Positions 24,827-32,841 of a DNA stretch of 53,206 nt are shown one piece after another; the first letter of the stretch is position 1, and each line of letters opens with the position of its first letter. The stretch comes from an uncultured Nitrospira sp. (GTDB lineage Bacteria; Nitrospirota; Nitrospiria; Nitrospirales; Nitrospiraceae): the NCBI GenBank assembly GCA_946479785.1, contig CAMLHQ010000014.1:1-53206 (forward strand), given 5' to 3'. A program made the translations under genes and the position numbers. A model generated the notes under the pieces. The model did not search any database and had not been told where the DNA came from. It saw only the letters and a list, made by a program, of their open reading frames with translations.

Positions 24827-27133
24827 ATGCTTGCGGACTCCACAGCATCCAAACCGATCGAGTCCGATAGACTCTATGCCGACGTTATTGTGCCACGACA
24901 CCTCGCCGGCCCGTTCACCTACCTGGTTCCCACTCACTTGAAAACCGTCCTACGCATCGGACACTTAGTCTGTGTGCCCTTCGGCCGATCCGTGGTGCAG
25001 GGCGCGGTGATTGCTTTGACGCGTACGCACCCTCCGGCGCCGGTTCGTGAACGACTGAAAGAGATCCGGTCGCTCGTCACGGACGGCCATGCAATAGAGA
25101 TCCCGCCTCACCTTCTTCAACTCGCCCAGCTGGTGGCAGAATCCTATGTCGCTCCATGGGGGCAGTGTCTCAGACTGGTTCTCCCTCCTATAGGACCGGG
25201 GAAACTCGATCGGAGTCGTATCATCTTGACCAAACAGGGACGAGAAGCCCTTATGGCCAAGCAAATTGACTCAGCAGCGACGCTCGCTCTTCTCCGGCGG
25301 TTAAAGAAACGCCCGCTGGGTATTCAGACATCCACGCTTCAGAGAAGCAGGGATCCACATCATGAGGAAGTGCTGGCGGCGCTTTGCGACCGGGAATGGG
25401 TGCAAAAGATCCTCGCTCCCGCCACTTCTCGAGATCTGACATCCAAGCCGCCATCTGAGCTTCCGGCTCGCGACGTCGTTCCAACCCGGAACGACTTAAT
25501 CGAGAACGGTGGATCCTACCCGCAAGAATGGGAAGGCCGATTCGATCAGGCGCTTGAGAAAGGACAGGCTGCATGCCTGCTCGTTCAGGCGCCTCCACAG
25601 GAGCGCTTGGCCTTGCTTCGTCACGCCGTGAGGCGGGCTGTCAATCTTGGCCGAAATGTCCTGGTGGTCGTCGGTGAAGCGGAGCGGGCCGAATCTCTGG
25701 CCGCAACGCTCGCCCACGATCGTGCGATCGTGACGGCCTGTCTTCATAGCGGCGTGCCGAGCGACCAGAAGGCTGAGATGTGGGAGCAGATACGCCAGGA
25801 TCGCGTTTCAGTGGTCGTCGGAACTCGATCAGCTCTCTTCCTTCCGCTTCATAATATTGGGCTGATTTGGATCGATCGGGAAGAGGATCCTGCTCTCAAA
25901 GAGCCTCAGGAGCCTCGCTACCATGCGCGGGACGTAGGCAAGATGAGAGCTCACGATCAACAGGCCCTGCTTGTGATGGCGTCGTCACATCTGATGCTTG
26001 AGACCATGAGCATGGAGCCGCGAGAGAATCTGCTCCAGGCACCTCTCTGGCCCGCGGGAATGCCAAGCGTCGATGTCGTCGATCTTCGCGGTCACAATCG
26101 AGCCACTGTCTTGAGTCCTCCGTTGTGCGACGCCATGCGAGAGACCATTGCCCGCCAGGCAGGCGTGCTATTGTTTCTCAATCGAAAAGGCTATGCCGGC
26201 GCATTAGTCTGCCGAGACTGCGGTTGGGTTCCCCGCTGTGCGTCTTGTGCTGTTGCCTTCACCTATTCCCGACAGAAGAAGTCATTGCTCTGTCATTACT
26301 GTGGTGTGGTGAATCCGATTCCCGATCTCTGCCCCGACTGTGGCGGGTCTCGGCTGCAGCCGATTGGAGAAGGCACGGAACGGGTCGAAGAAGAGGCAAG
26401 GCGACGGTTTCCATCTGCGAGTGTGGTTCGAGTCGATGGAGAGACGATGCGAAGCCCGAAGCACGCCGCTGCGATTTGGCGTCGTGTTCAGCGGCGAGAA
26501 TGGGATGTACTCGTCGGGACCCAATTACTCCTGCGGGCTGATTTGGTACCACCGGTCGGTCTCGTCGGCGTGGTGCAGGCTGATGCGGGACTCAGCCTGC
26601 CGGACTTCCGAGCCGCCGAACGCACCTATCACTTTTTACACGATGCTGTGAGTCTTGCTCAGCCTCTCTCCGCGGGTGGAAGGATCATCCTCCAAACGTA
26701 TCTCCCCTCTCATCATACGATACAGGCGGTGGTTCAACGGAACGAAGGGATCTTCCAATCGGAGGAGATGGCGCACCGGACCGCGCTCGGATTTCCTCCT
26801 GCCCGTTATTTGATCGTCCTGCATGTCTCCGGACCGCAGGAACAAACCGTCGAGCGAGCCGCCCAACTTTGGGCTGCTCGATTGAGTCGTATCGGCGAAA
26901 AGCAGGCGCCCCAGAGAATGGCCGATCACGCGGACAGTCTGACTGTTTTGGGACCGGCTCTGTCGCCTGTCCCACGATTGCGGGGGCGCTATCGACGGCA
27001 AATTCTGGTCAAGTCGCGCTCTCGTGAAGCTGCGGTTCACATACTTCGGGCGACGCTGACAGAGCTTGAGAAGGCCTATCCTCCTCGAAAGGTGAAGTTC
27101 GACGTGGATGTCGACCCCGTGGACATGTGGTGA
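24827..27133 (+). CDS. priA: PriA-like primosomal protein N' with degenerate helicase motifs
   Basis: A 768-residue PriA homologue. Residues about 15-115 are the 3'-end-binding domain (ADVIVPRHLAGPFTYLVP). The eight zinc-binding cysteines are intact at about 462-505 (CRDC, CASC, CHYC, CPDC), and the C-terminal domain is present. The ATPase motifs are not: the Walker A position reads QAPPQERLAL (about 254-263), the DEEH box reads DREED (350-354), the SATPSLE region is ASSHLMLE (385-392), and the RAGRAG motif VI position reads SLAQPLSAGG (609-618). Flanking stretches such as VGTRSALFLP and EPRYHARDVG are well conserved. It should still recognise forks and load DNA replication proteins but probably cannot unwind DNA. 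Confidence 0.88.
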   Translation: MLADSTASKPIESDRLYADVIVPRHLAGPFTYLVPTHLKTVLRIGHLVCVPFGRSVVQGAVIALTRTHPPAPVRERLKEIRSLVTDGHAIEIPPHLLQLAQLVAESYVAPWGQCLRLVLPPIGPGKLDRSRIILTKQGREALMAKQIDSAATLALLRRLKKRPLGIQTSTLQRSRDPHHEEVLAALCDREWVQKILAPATSRDLTSKPPSELPARDVVPTRNDLIENGGSYPQEWEGRFDQALEKGQAACLLVQAPPQERLALLRHAVRRAVNLGRNVLVVVGEAERAESLAATLAHDRAIVTACLHSGVPSDQKAEMWEQIRQDRVSVVVGTRSALFLPLHNIGLIWIDREEDPALKEPQEPRYHARDVGKMRAHDQQALLVMASSHLMLETMSMEPRENLLQAPLWPAGMPSVDVVDLRGHNRATVLSPPLCDAMRETIARQAGVLLFLNRKGYAGALVCRDCGWVPRCASCAVAFTYSRQKKSLLCHYCGVVNPIPDLCPDCGGSRLQPIGEGTERVEEEARRRFPSASVVRVDGETMRSPKHAAAIWRRVQRREWDVLVGTQLLLRADLVPPVGLVGVVQADAGLSLPDFRAAERTYHFLHDAVSLAQPLSAGGRIILQTYLPSHHTIQAVVQRNEGIFQSEEMAHRTALGFPPARYLIVLHVSGPQEQTVERAAQLWAARLSRIGEKQAPQRMADHADSLTVLGPALSPVPRLRGRYRRQILVKSRSREAAVHILRATLTELEKAYPPRKVKFDVDVDPVDMW

Positions 27134-27136
27134 TGG

Positions 27137-27583
27137 TTACCGTTTCCTGCGGGGGCGAGACGATGCGCTTGGCAGGGACGGTGAAGTCTGCTCCGGTGAT
27201 GGCGCGGTTGTGCCGGGCTCTTCTCCTCCCGCCCGTTTGAACAAGCCATAGGAAAAGGCAACCCAAAACACTGCCGAGAAGAGTCCCATGAGAACAGCGG
27301 AGAGAATCGTGGTCATTTCCTCGTCGGAAGGCTCAGAGGTGCCCGATCGAATCTTCACCATGGTCATGACTGGCCAGGCGAAGCATTCCAATCCAAGAAA
27401 CAAGGTGGACCAGGCCCAGACAAGGCCGATTGTGCGCCCGCGCCACAGCAGAAAAATCGCAGCCGCGATCAGGACCACCAGCGCGCCGAGGCCCGACAGC
27501 GCATCCCATGCCAACCATGCGCCGACGGCAACAACGAGGCCGCCGAGTACTGCGTTGAGCTGAGGTGTCCAGAGGGAAACCAT
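27137..27583 (-). CDS. Hypothetical membrane protein
   Basis: A 148-residue protein with three or four predicted membrane helices (about 10-25, 30-47, 52-75 and 93-113) and a polar, Pro/Ser-rich, strongly basic C-terminal tail ending SRPRRKR. The loop between the third and fourth helix carries acidic residues (SEPSDEEM). I do not recognise a family. It converges on priA with a 3-base gap. The start at ATG 27583 has no strong ribosome binding site, so it could be a few residues shorter. Confidence 0.6.
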   Translation of the reverse strand: MVSLWTPQLNAVLGGLVVAVGAWLAWDALSGLGALVVLIAAAIFLLWRGRTIGLVWAWSTLFLGLECFAWPVMTMVKIRSGTSEPSDEEMTTILSAVLMGLFSAVFWVAFSYGLFKRAGGEEPGTTAPSPEQTSPSLPSASSRPRRKR

Positions 27584-27670
27584 GAGACAGGATGTGCTTT
27601 CTCGCTCGCCGCTGCTATTCCGGTTCGTGCGGAGCGCGATCGGTTAGGCTGTAAGGTTCAACTGGCTTAA

Positions 27671-27700
27671 CAGGCTGCGGAAAAAACTTTGAGCATCCTG
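27671..27700 (-). repeat. Short core-deleted relative of the palindromic repeat at 28507
   Basis: Thirty bases with outer arms CAGGCTGC and GCATCCTG (7 of 8 complementary). Its ends share the AGGnTGCnGAAAA and TTTGAGCnTnCTG signatures with the 124-base element at 28507-28630, but the centre is missing. It abuts the stop codon of the NarL-type regulator and, read on the minus strand, contains six T residues, so it may also terminate that transcript. Confidence 0.45.
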
Positions 27701-28396
27701 CTAGACGGTACGTTTCACGAAGAACGCGGCGGCCTGGGCGCGTCGAGAGATATGCAGCTTCTGAAACATATTGGCCAGATAGTTCTTGACGGTCTTGTCG
27801 CTCAGTTTGAGGGATGAGGCGATTTCTTTGTTGGTCAGTCCTTCGGCGACTAACGCCAAGACCCGTTCTTCTTGCGGGGAAAGGGACGAGGTGCGGGAAG
27901 GCCCGTCTGCTGTCGGAACCGTCTTGATCCATTCGAGTGCGCGCTTGGTCACGGTTGGGTCGAGGATCGACCGGCCGGTCGAGACGGTCCGAATGGCTCG
28001 AATCAGTGCGGCGGAATCGATCTCTTTGAGTACATAGCCATAGGCACCGGCCAGCACCGCGGCCAGCACGGAGTCATCGTCGGTATAAGATGTCAGGAAG
28101 ATCACCCGCGAGTCCGGATGTTCGGACAAAATTTCTCGGCAGGCTTCGACGCCGGACCCGTCCGGGAGACGGACATCCATCAAGATGACATCAGGCCGAA
28201 GCCGCTTGGCTTCCTTCGCCGCTTGGGCCTTGCTGTCCGCTTCTCCGACAATCGTGATGCCTTGGTTATTGTGCAAGACAGTTCGTAACCCAACGCGAAC
28301 CACTTCATGGTCGTCGACTAAAAGCAACCGGATCGAAGGGGGTTTTGTGGATGAAATAGCCCGGCGGCGCGGTGATGTCGCACTGACAGTAGGCAT
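27701..28396 (-). CDS. NarL/FixJ-type response regulator
   Basis: A 231-residue transcription regulator. After a 20-residue basic tail, residues 21-140 are a receiver domain with acidic pair DD at 28-29, phospho-acceptor D74 (VILMDVRLPDG) and switch Thr in IFLTSYTDD. Residues about 165-225 are a LuxR-type HTH with LSPQEERVLALVAEGLTNKEIASSLKLSDKTVKNYLANMFQKL. No kinase gene adjoins it. The ATG at 28396 lies only 21 bases after the CCA end of tRNA-Leu(GAG) with no ribosome binding site, so it may be expressed from the tRNA transcript. The longer open frame through the tRNA is not coding. Confidence 0.88.
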   Translation of the reverse strand: MPTVSATSPRRRAISSTKPPSIRLLLVDDHEVVRVGLRTVLHNNQGITIVGEADSKAQAAKEAKRLRPDVILMDVRLPDGSGVEACREILSEHPDSRVIFLTSYTDDDSVLAAVLAGAYGYVLKEIDSAALIRAIRTVSTGRSILDPTVTKRALEWIKTVPTADGPSRTSSLSPQEERVLALVAEGLTNKEIASSLKLSDKTVKNYLANMFQKLHISRRAQAAAFFVKRTV

Positions 28397-28417
28397 CAGG
28401 GTTTCACAAGCATGAGT

Positions 28418-28501
28418 TGGTGCCGAAGGCGGGACTTGAACCCGCACGGCTTGCGCCACACGCCCCTCAAACGTGCGTGTCTGCCATTCCACCACTTCGG
28501 C
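28418..28501 (-). tRNA. tRNA-Leu (anticodon GAG)
   Basis: An 84-base class II tRNA with encoded CCA. Acceptor arms GCCGAAG and CTTCGGC pair fully, with discriminator A. The anticodon stem CACGT/GCGTG encloses loop TTGAGGG, giving anticodon GAG (Leu, CUC/CUU). The T arm CGGGTTCAAGTCCCG and a short variable arm typical of leucine tRNAs are present. It reads CTC/CTT codons. Confidence 0.95.
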
Positions 28502-28506
28502 ATAAG

Positions 28507-28630
28507 AGGTTGCTGAAAATGCCCTTCGACTTGGTTCTCGGTCGCCTGCTTCACTGCGACGTAACAACCGTGAACGCCTCGTTCGAAGGGCTCCCTGCGG
28601 CCTCGTTCCAGGGCATTTTGAGCGTGCCTG
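28507..28630. repeat. Palindromic intergenic repeat element
   Basis: About 124 bases with inverted ends: TGCTGAAAATGCCC (28511-28524) and GGGCATTTTGAGCGTGCC (28611-28628), differing by single positions. The inside is GC-rich and contains internal complementary pieces such as CTTCGA/TTCGAAG. No reading frame with a start signal is present. It lies between the promoter at 28664-28693 and tRNA-Leu(GAG). I associate this style of element with repeats scattered through Nitrospira genomes, and a shorter relative is at 27671-27700. Confidence 0.6.
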
Positions 28631-28663
28631 AGAACTCCAATCTCGTTCTAAAGAGGGAGCGAC

Positions 28664-28693
28664 ATTATAGAAGTAGGCCAAAATCCTTGTCAA
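28664..28693 (-). promoter_or_regulatory. Consensus sigma-70 promoter for tRNA-Leu(GAG)
   Basis: On the minus strand TTGACA (28688-28693) and TATAAT (28664-28669) are both perfect, with an 18-base spacer. The predicted transcript would begin near 28657 and run through the palindromic repeat into tRNA-Leu(GAG) and possibly the NarL-type regulator. Confidence 0.7.
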
Positions 28694-28745
28694 TCAACGG
28701 CCTGTTCGGTAAGATTGGCCTTCGCTCGCCGGTTGATCCAATACC

Positions 28746-29468
28746 ATGCAAGGCTATCACGATCTCCATCCCTCTCTCGTTCGGACGGCCACGAGCCTGT
28801 CCCCCGCGTCGCTTGCCGCGCTGTTCGATGTCGACAACACACTCGTGCCGGGAGAAGCCTGTGAAGTGCGATTCTTCCGCTACTTGTGGAGGAGAGGCTT
28901 GGTCGGATGGCGCGAATTGCGGCGCAGCGTTTCCTGGTTGGTCCAGCATGTTCCACCCGTCTCTATCCATTGCTTGCGGGAACGAAAAATCTATCTGGAA
29001 GGAAAAGATCCGGCGGTGATCGAGGCCTGCGCGCGAGAATTTTTCCAACGTGAAATGGTGGCGCTCCTGTCGGCGAAAGGCCGTGAACGCCTCGAGGCCC
29101 ATCGCCAATCCGGTCATCAACTGATTCTCATCTCAGGCGCGCCGGACTTCCTCGTCAACCCGCTTGCCGAAATGCTCAACGTGCCGACCCTGTTTGCAGC
29201 CCGGCTCGAACGTCAAGGGTCGACCTACACGGGCGAAGTCATTCCACCACTTCCTTATGGAAGGGGGAAACGAGAACTCATTGTGTCGCATGCGCGGGAA
29301 AAGGGCCTCGATCTGGCCGGTTCCTTCGCCTACGGCGACAGTCCGGGAGATACAGAGATCCTCGAACTGGTGGGCTACCCCGTCGTCGTCAATCCGATCC
29401 GCGGGATGGTTCGTACGGCGCGTGATCGTGGGTGGCCTGTAGTGGATTGGGCCTCGCCATGCGCGTGA
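28746..29468 (+). CDS. HAD-superfamily phosphatase, SerB-like (subclass IB)
   Basis: A 240-residue HAD-IB hydrolase. Motif I is FDVDNTLVPG with nucleophile D28 and acid D30; motif II is LILISGAP around residues 125-132; the Lys of motif III is in GRGKRELI; motif IV is YGDSPGDTEIL near 197-207. The helical cap between motifs I and II (about 40-110) is of the size seen in phosphoserine phosphatase-like and lipid-phosphatase-like members. The substrate cannot be named. It overlaps queE by 10 bases, so the two are translationally coupled, although their pathways have no obvious link. Confidence 0.85.
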   Translation: MQGYHDLHPSLVRTATSLSPASLAALFDVDNTLVPGEACEVRFFRYLWRRGLVGWRELRRSVSWLVQHVPPVSIHCLRERKIYLEGKDPAVIEACAREFFQREMVALLSAKGRERLEAHRQSGHQLILISGAPDFLVNPLAEMLNVPTLFAARLERQGSTYTGEVIPPLPYGRGKRELIVSHAREKGLDLAGSFAYGDSPGDTEILELVGYPVVVNPIRGMVRTARDRGWPVVDWASPCA

Positions 29469-30094
29469 CGGAAATCTTTCACAGCATCCAGGGTGAATCG
29501 AGCTATGCGGGCCAACCCTGCGTCTTTGTGCGGCTGACCGGCTGCCCGCTCCGTTGCACATGGTGCGATACAGAGTACGCCTTTTATGGTGGGACGGAGC
29601 AACCGATAGATGAAATCCTCTCCAAGGTCGATTCGTATGGATGTCGCCTTGTGGAAGTGACCGGCGGCGAGCCGCTCGCGCAGTCGGACGCTTTTCCCTT
29701 GATTTCGACGCTCTGCGGCAGGGGCTATCAGGTGCTGATCGAGACCAGCGGCGCCATCGATATTGCGTCGGTGGACCGGCGGGCCCACATCATTCTCGAT
29801 GTGAAATGTCCGGGTAGCGGCATGACGGATCGGATGTATTGGCCGAATCTCAACCAGCTGACGATGAAAGACGAAGCGAAATTTGTCTTGGCCGATCGAA
29901 AGGATTACGACTGGGCCCGCGAGATTATCGCGAAGTATGAGTTGACCACTCGTTGTTCCGTGCTGATGAGCCCGGTGTTCGGCAGCCTCGAACCACGCCA
30001 GTTGGCGGAGTGGGTGCTGGCTGATCGTTTGCCGGTTCGATTCCAATTACAGCTGCACAAGTGGATATGGGCGCCGGACATGCGCGGCGTGTGA
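29459..30094 (+). CDS. queE: 7-carboxy-7-deazaguanine synthase
   Basis: A 211-residue radical SAM enzyme that converts 6-carboxy-tetrahydropterin to 7-carboxy-7-deazaguanine on the queuosine path. The N-terminus MRVTEIFHSIQGESSYAGQP is characteristic. The cluster motif CxxxCxxC is C29-C33-C36 in TGCPLRCTWCDTEYAF, followed by the SAM-binding EVTGGEPLAQ segment and ETSGA. The C-terminal QLQLHKWIWAPD stretch is typical. I chose the ATG at 29459, matching the family start, rather than a further upstream start. The other queuosine genes are not in this window. Confidence 0.93.
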   Translation: MRVTEIFHSIQGESSYAGQPCVFVRLTGCPLRCTWCDTEYAFYGGTEQPIDEILSKVDSYGCRLVEVTGGEPLAQSDAFPLISTLCGRGYQVLIETSGAIDIASVDRRAHIILDVKCPGSGMTDRMYWPNLNQLTMKDEAKFVLADRKDYDWAREIIAKYELTTRCSVLMSPVFGSLEPRQLAEWVLADRLPVRFQLQLHKWIWAPDMRGV

Positions 30095-30167
30095 AGATTC
30101 TGGTGAAATATTCTCCATCCATCAGACGAACAGGCGAACGACGATTGACTAATGAAGGAGCTCAGGG

Positions 30168-31679
30168 ATGAAGATCATGCAGGTTGATGTGAAGATCGGA
30201 CGGGCGGAAGCGGAATCCGCTGAGGCGTTGGTCCTCACGCATTGCGAAGAGGAGGGCTTGAGCAAGCAGGATGCGGTCGCGATCGACAAGGTTTTGGGCG
30301 GTTCGTTGCGCGACCTTCTGCAATCCAAAGAATTCGAAGGAAAAACGGGCGAAATTCTGGTCTATCACACACACGGCAAGGTGCCCGCAAAGCGCCTGCT
30401 CCTTGTCGGACTCGGCAAGAAAAAAGATCTCACGCTCGATACGATCCGACAAGCCATGGGGCATGCGGTGAAGCGCGTCCGCCAATCGAAGGTCGGAGCG
30501 TTCACGGCCTCGGTGCCGACGGTGACACCTAAAGGGCATTCGCCGGTCGAGGTGGCCCAAGCGATGGTCGAAGGGGCGATTCTTGGGAATTATCAGTTCA
30601 CTGCCTATCGGAGCGACAACGGCGTAGGGAAAGATGTGGGACGGATGACGGTCCTCGCCCAACAGAAGGGCCAGGTGCGGCAGCTGACCGAGGGCATCCG
30701 CCGTGGAATCGCGACGGCTGAAGCCGCCGTACTCGTCAGGGACCTCTGCAATCATCCGTCGAACGTCATGACGCCGAGCCGCATCGCCGGCGAAGCCAAG
30801 ACGGTCGCGAAAGATGAAGGCCTGACGCTGAAGATCCTTGAACAAAAGGACATGGAACACCTTGGGATGGGCGCATTGCTGGGTGTCGCGCGCGGCAGCC
30901 ACGAACCGCCCAAATTCATCATACTCGAATACAACGGGTCGAAGAAAAAAGACGAGCGCCCGGTCGTCTTCATCGGGAAGACGATCACGTTCGACACCGG
31001 CGGGATCTCGCTCAAGCCGGCCGAGAACATGGAACACATGAAGGCGGATATGACGGGCGGTGCGGAAGTGCTCGCTTCAATCAGGGCAGCAGCGCGGCTC
31101 AAGTTACCCCTGCGTCTCATCAGCATTCTGCCGGTGGCGGAGAACATGCCGGGCGGACGGGCGATAAAGCCCGGCGACATCGTGAAGACGCTGTCCGGAA
31201 AGACGGTTGAAGTGCAGAACACGGATGCGGAAGGTCGATTGATTCTCGCCGACGCACTGGCCTATGCCCAGCGCTACAATCCTGCCGCGTTGGTCGATAT
31301 TGCAACCTTGACCGGCGCTTGTGTCGTGGCGCTCGGGCAATTCGCGATCGGGCTGTTCGGCACCGACGAAAAATTGAAGGCGCAGGTCCGGAAATCCGGT
31401 CAGAAGGCCGGCGAACGGGTCTGGGAGATGCCGCTCTGGGACGAGTACTTCGAGCAGCTGCGCAGCGACGTGGCTGACATGCGCAACATCGGCGGCCGCG
31501 GCGGCGGGATGATCACGGCGGCTCTCTTCTTGAGCAAGTTTGCAGGTGACGGACCCTGGGTCCACATCGACATCGCCAGCACCGATTGGAGCGAGCGCGA
31601 ACGGGCCTATATTCCCAAAGGGCCCACCGGCATCGGAACCAGGCTGCTGATTCAATATCTCATCGATCGGAGCCTGTGA
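30168..31679 (+). CDS. pepA: Leucyl aminopeptidase (M17)
   Basis: A 503-residue cytosolic M17 zinc aminopeptidase that removes N-terminal residues from peptides. The metal-binding and catalytic segments are IGKTITFDTGGISLKP (Lys and Asp ligands, about residues 270-285), the MKADMTGGAEVLAS stretch, and the family signature NTDAEGRLILADAL (about 350-363). The N-terminal macro-like domain (1-170) has normal length. An AAGGAG ribosome binding site precedes the ATG at 30168. nagZ follows one base after its stop. Some family members also bind DNA, but no evidence for that is seen here. Confidence 0.95.
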   Translation: MKIMQVDVKIGRAEAESAEALVLTHCEEEGLSKQDAVAIDKVLGGSLRDLLQSKEFEGKTGEILVYHTHGKVPAKRLLLVGLGKKKDLTLDTIRQAMGHAVKRVRQSKVGAFTASVPTVTPKGHSPVEVAQAMVEGAILGNYQFTAYRSDNGVGKDVGRMTVLAQQKGQVRQLTEGIRRGIATAEAAVLVRDLCNHPSNVMTPSRIAGEAKTVAKDEGLTLKILEQKDMEHLGMGALLGVARGSHEPPKFIILEYNGSKKKDERPVVFIGKTITFDTGGISLKPAENMEHMKADMTGGAEVLASIRAAARLKLPLRLISILPVAENMPGGRAIKPGDIVKTLSGKTVEVQNTDAEGRLILADALAYAQRYNPAALVDIATLTGACVVALGQFAIGLFGTDEKLKAQVRKSGQKAGERVWEMPLWDEYFEQLRSDVADMRNIGGRGGGMITAALFLSKFAGDGPWVHIDIASTDWSERERAYIPKGPTGIGTRLLIQYLIDRSL

Positions 31680-31680
31680 C

Positions 31681-32808
31681 GTGGCCCGCAGCGAGATGAC
31701 GTCGCGGGAAAAGATCGGGCAGCTGTTCATGGTGGGCTTCCTGGGCACGACCGTCACGCCCGAGCTCGCCTCCTTCATCAAGGAGTACAAGCTGGGCGGG
31801 GTGATTCTCTTTTCCCGCAACCTGGAATCGGTGGAGCAGATCGTCGAGCTGACCAACGATCTCCAACGGTGTAGTCCGAAATCCCCGCTGTTGATTTCCA
31901 TCGACCAAGAAGGCGGCCGCGTATCCCGTTTGCCGAAGAGCTTTACGATTTTTCCGCCCTGCGAACTGATCGGGCGGTGCAATTCCAGCGAACTGGCCTA
32001 TGCGGCCGCGGCGACGATTGCCAAAGAGCTTCGAGCAGTCGGTATCAACATGAACATGGCGCCTGTGCTCGACGTAAACAGCAATCCGGACAATCCGGTC
32101 ATCGGCGATCGGGCATTTGGATCGTTCTCCGATGTGGTCGGCGAGATGGGGTTGGTCACGGCGGCGGGACTTCAGGATAACAAAGTCGTGGCTTGCGGAA
32201 AACATTTCCCCGGTCATGGCGACACCAACGCAGATTCCCACAAGGAACTGCCGCTCGTCGAAGCCCCGCGCGAGCGATTGGAGGCGGTCGAATTGCCGCC
32301 GTTTCGCCGCGCCGCTGCAGCAGGCGTTGCGACGATGATGACGGCGCACGTCCTCTACAAAGCGTTGGATGACCGTCTTCCGGCGACGCTCTCGCCGGAC
32401 ATCATCACCCATCTGCTGCGCGAACAGATGCAGTACGACGGTGTTGTGCTGACCGACGACCTCGAGATGCATGCGATCGTCGACCACTATGGTCCGGGAG
32501 ATGCAGCGGTCCGCGCCCTTCTCGCCGGATGCGACGTGTTGTTGATCTGCAAAGATCGTGAACGGGAGATTGCGGCGTTCGAGGCGGTCGAGAAAGCGGT
32601 GGCGTCGGGCACGATCGCCACGGAGCGGCTGGATCAATCAGTGACCAGAATTCAACGGGTCAAGCAGCGCTATCTGTGGCCGTACCGGCCGGCTGTCATC
32701 TCGGAAGCGAAATTGATTGTCGGCTGCCGCACGCACCGGGCGCTGCTGCACAGCATGCAGCAAGCCAGCCTGCGGATGGAGAAAATGTCGGCGGCCAAAG
32801 GTGCATAG
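31681..32808 (+). CDS. nagZ: Beta-N-acetylhexosaminidase (GH3)
   Basis: A 375-residue cytosolic GH3 glycosidase that removes GlcNAc from anhydro-muropeptides in cell-wall recycling. The N-terminal IGQLFMVGF and LLISIDQEGGRVSRLP stretches, the KHFPGHGDT loop with catalytic His, and the DDLEMHAI motif with the nucleophile Asp (about residue 260) are all present. It starts with GTG one base after pepA, so the pair is likely co-translated; peptidase and muropeptide glycosidase could work together on recycled wall fragments, which is inference. The last 40 residues beyond the barrel are basic and without a known domain. Confidence 0.93.
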   Translation: MARSEMTSREKIGQLFMVGFLGTTVTPELASFIKEYKLGGVILFSRNLESVEQIVELTNDLQRCSPKSPLLISIDQEGGRVSRLPKSFTIFPPCELIGRCNSSELAYAAAATIAKELRAVGINMNMAPVLDVNSNPDNPVIGDRAFGSFSDVVGEMGLVTAAGLQDNKVVACGKHFPGHGDTNADSHKELPLVEAPRERLEAVELPPFRRAAAAGVATMMTAHVLYKALDDRLPATLSPDIITHLLREQMQYDGVVLTDDLEMHAIVDHYGPGDAAVRALLAGCDVLLICKDREREIAAFEAVEKAVASGTIATERLDQSVTRIQRVKQRYLWPYRPAVISEAKLIVGCRTHRALLHSMQQASLRMEKMSAAKGA

Positions 32809-32841
32809 TTATAGTTATCTCTGCGGCACGCGAGGCATTCG

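Noticed and set aside
24132..24848. Minus-strand frame of 238 codons opposite the OmpA gene
   Set aside because: Trp- and Arg-rich shadow translation; the OmpA domain on the plus strand is convincing.
28397..28693. 99-codon N-terminal extension of the NarL-type response regulator
   Set aside because: The extension runs through tRNA-Leu(GAG), the palindromic repeat and the promoter; the tRNA is certain, and homologues start near the receiver domain.
31660..32637. Minus-strand frame of 325 codons opposite nagZ
   Set aside because: Arg/Asp/His-rich shadow; nagZ carries the KHFPGHGDT and DDLEMHAI motifs.
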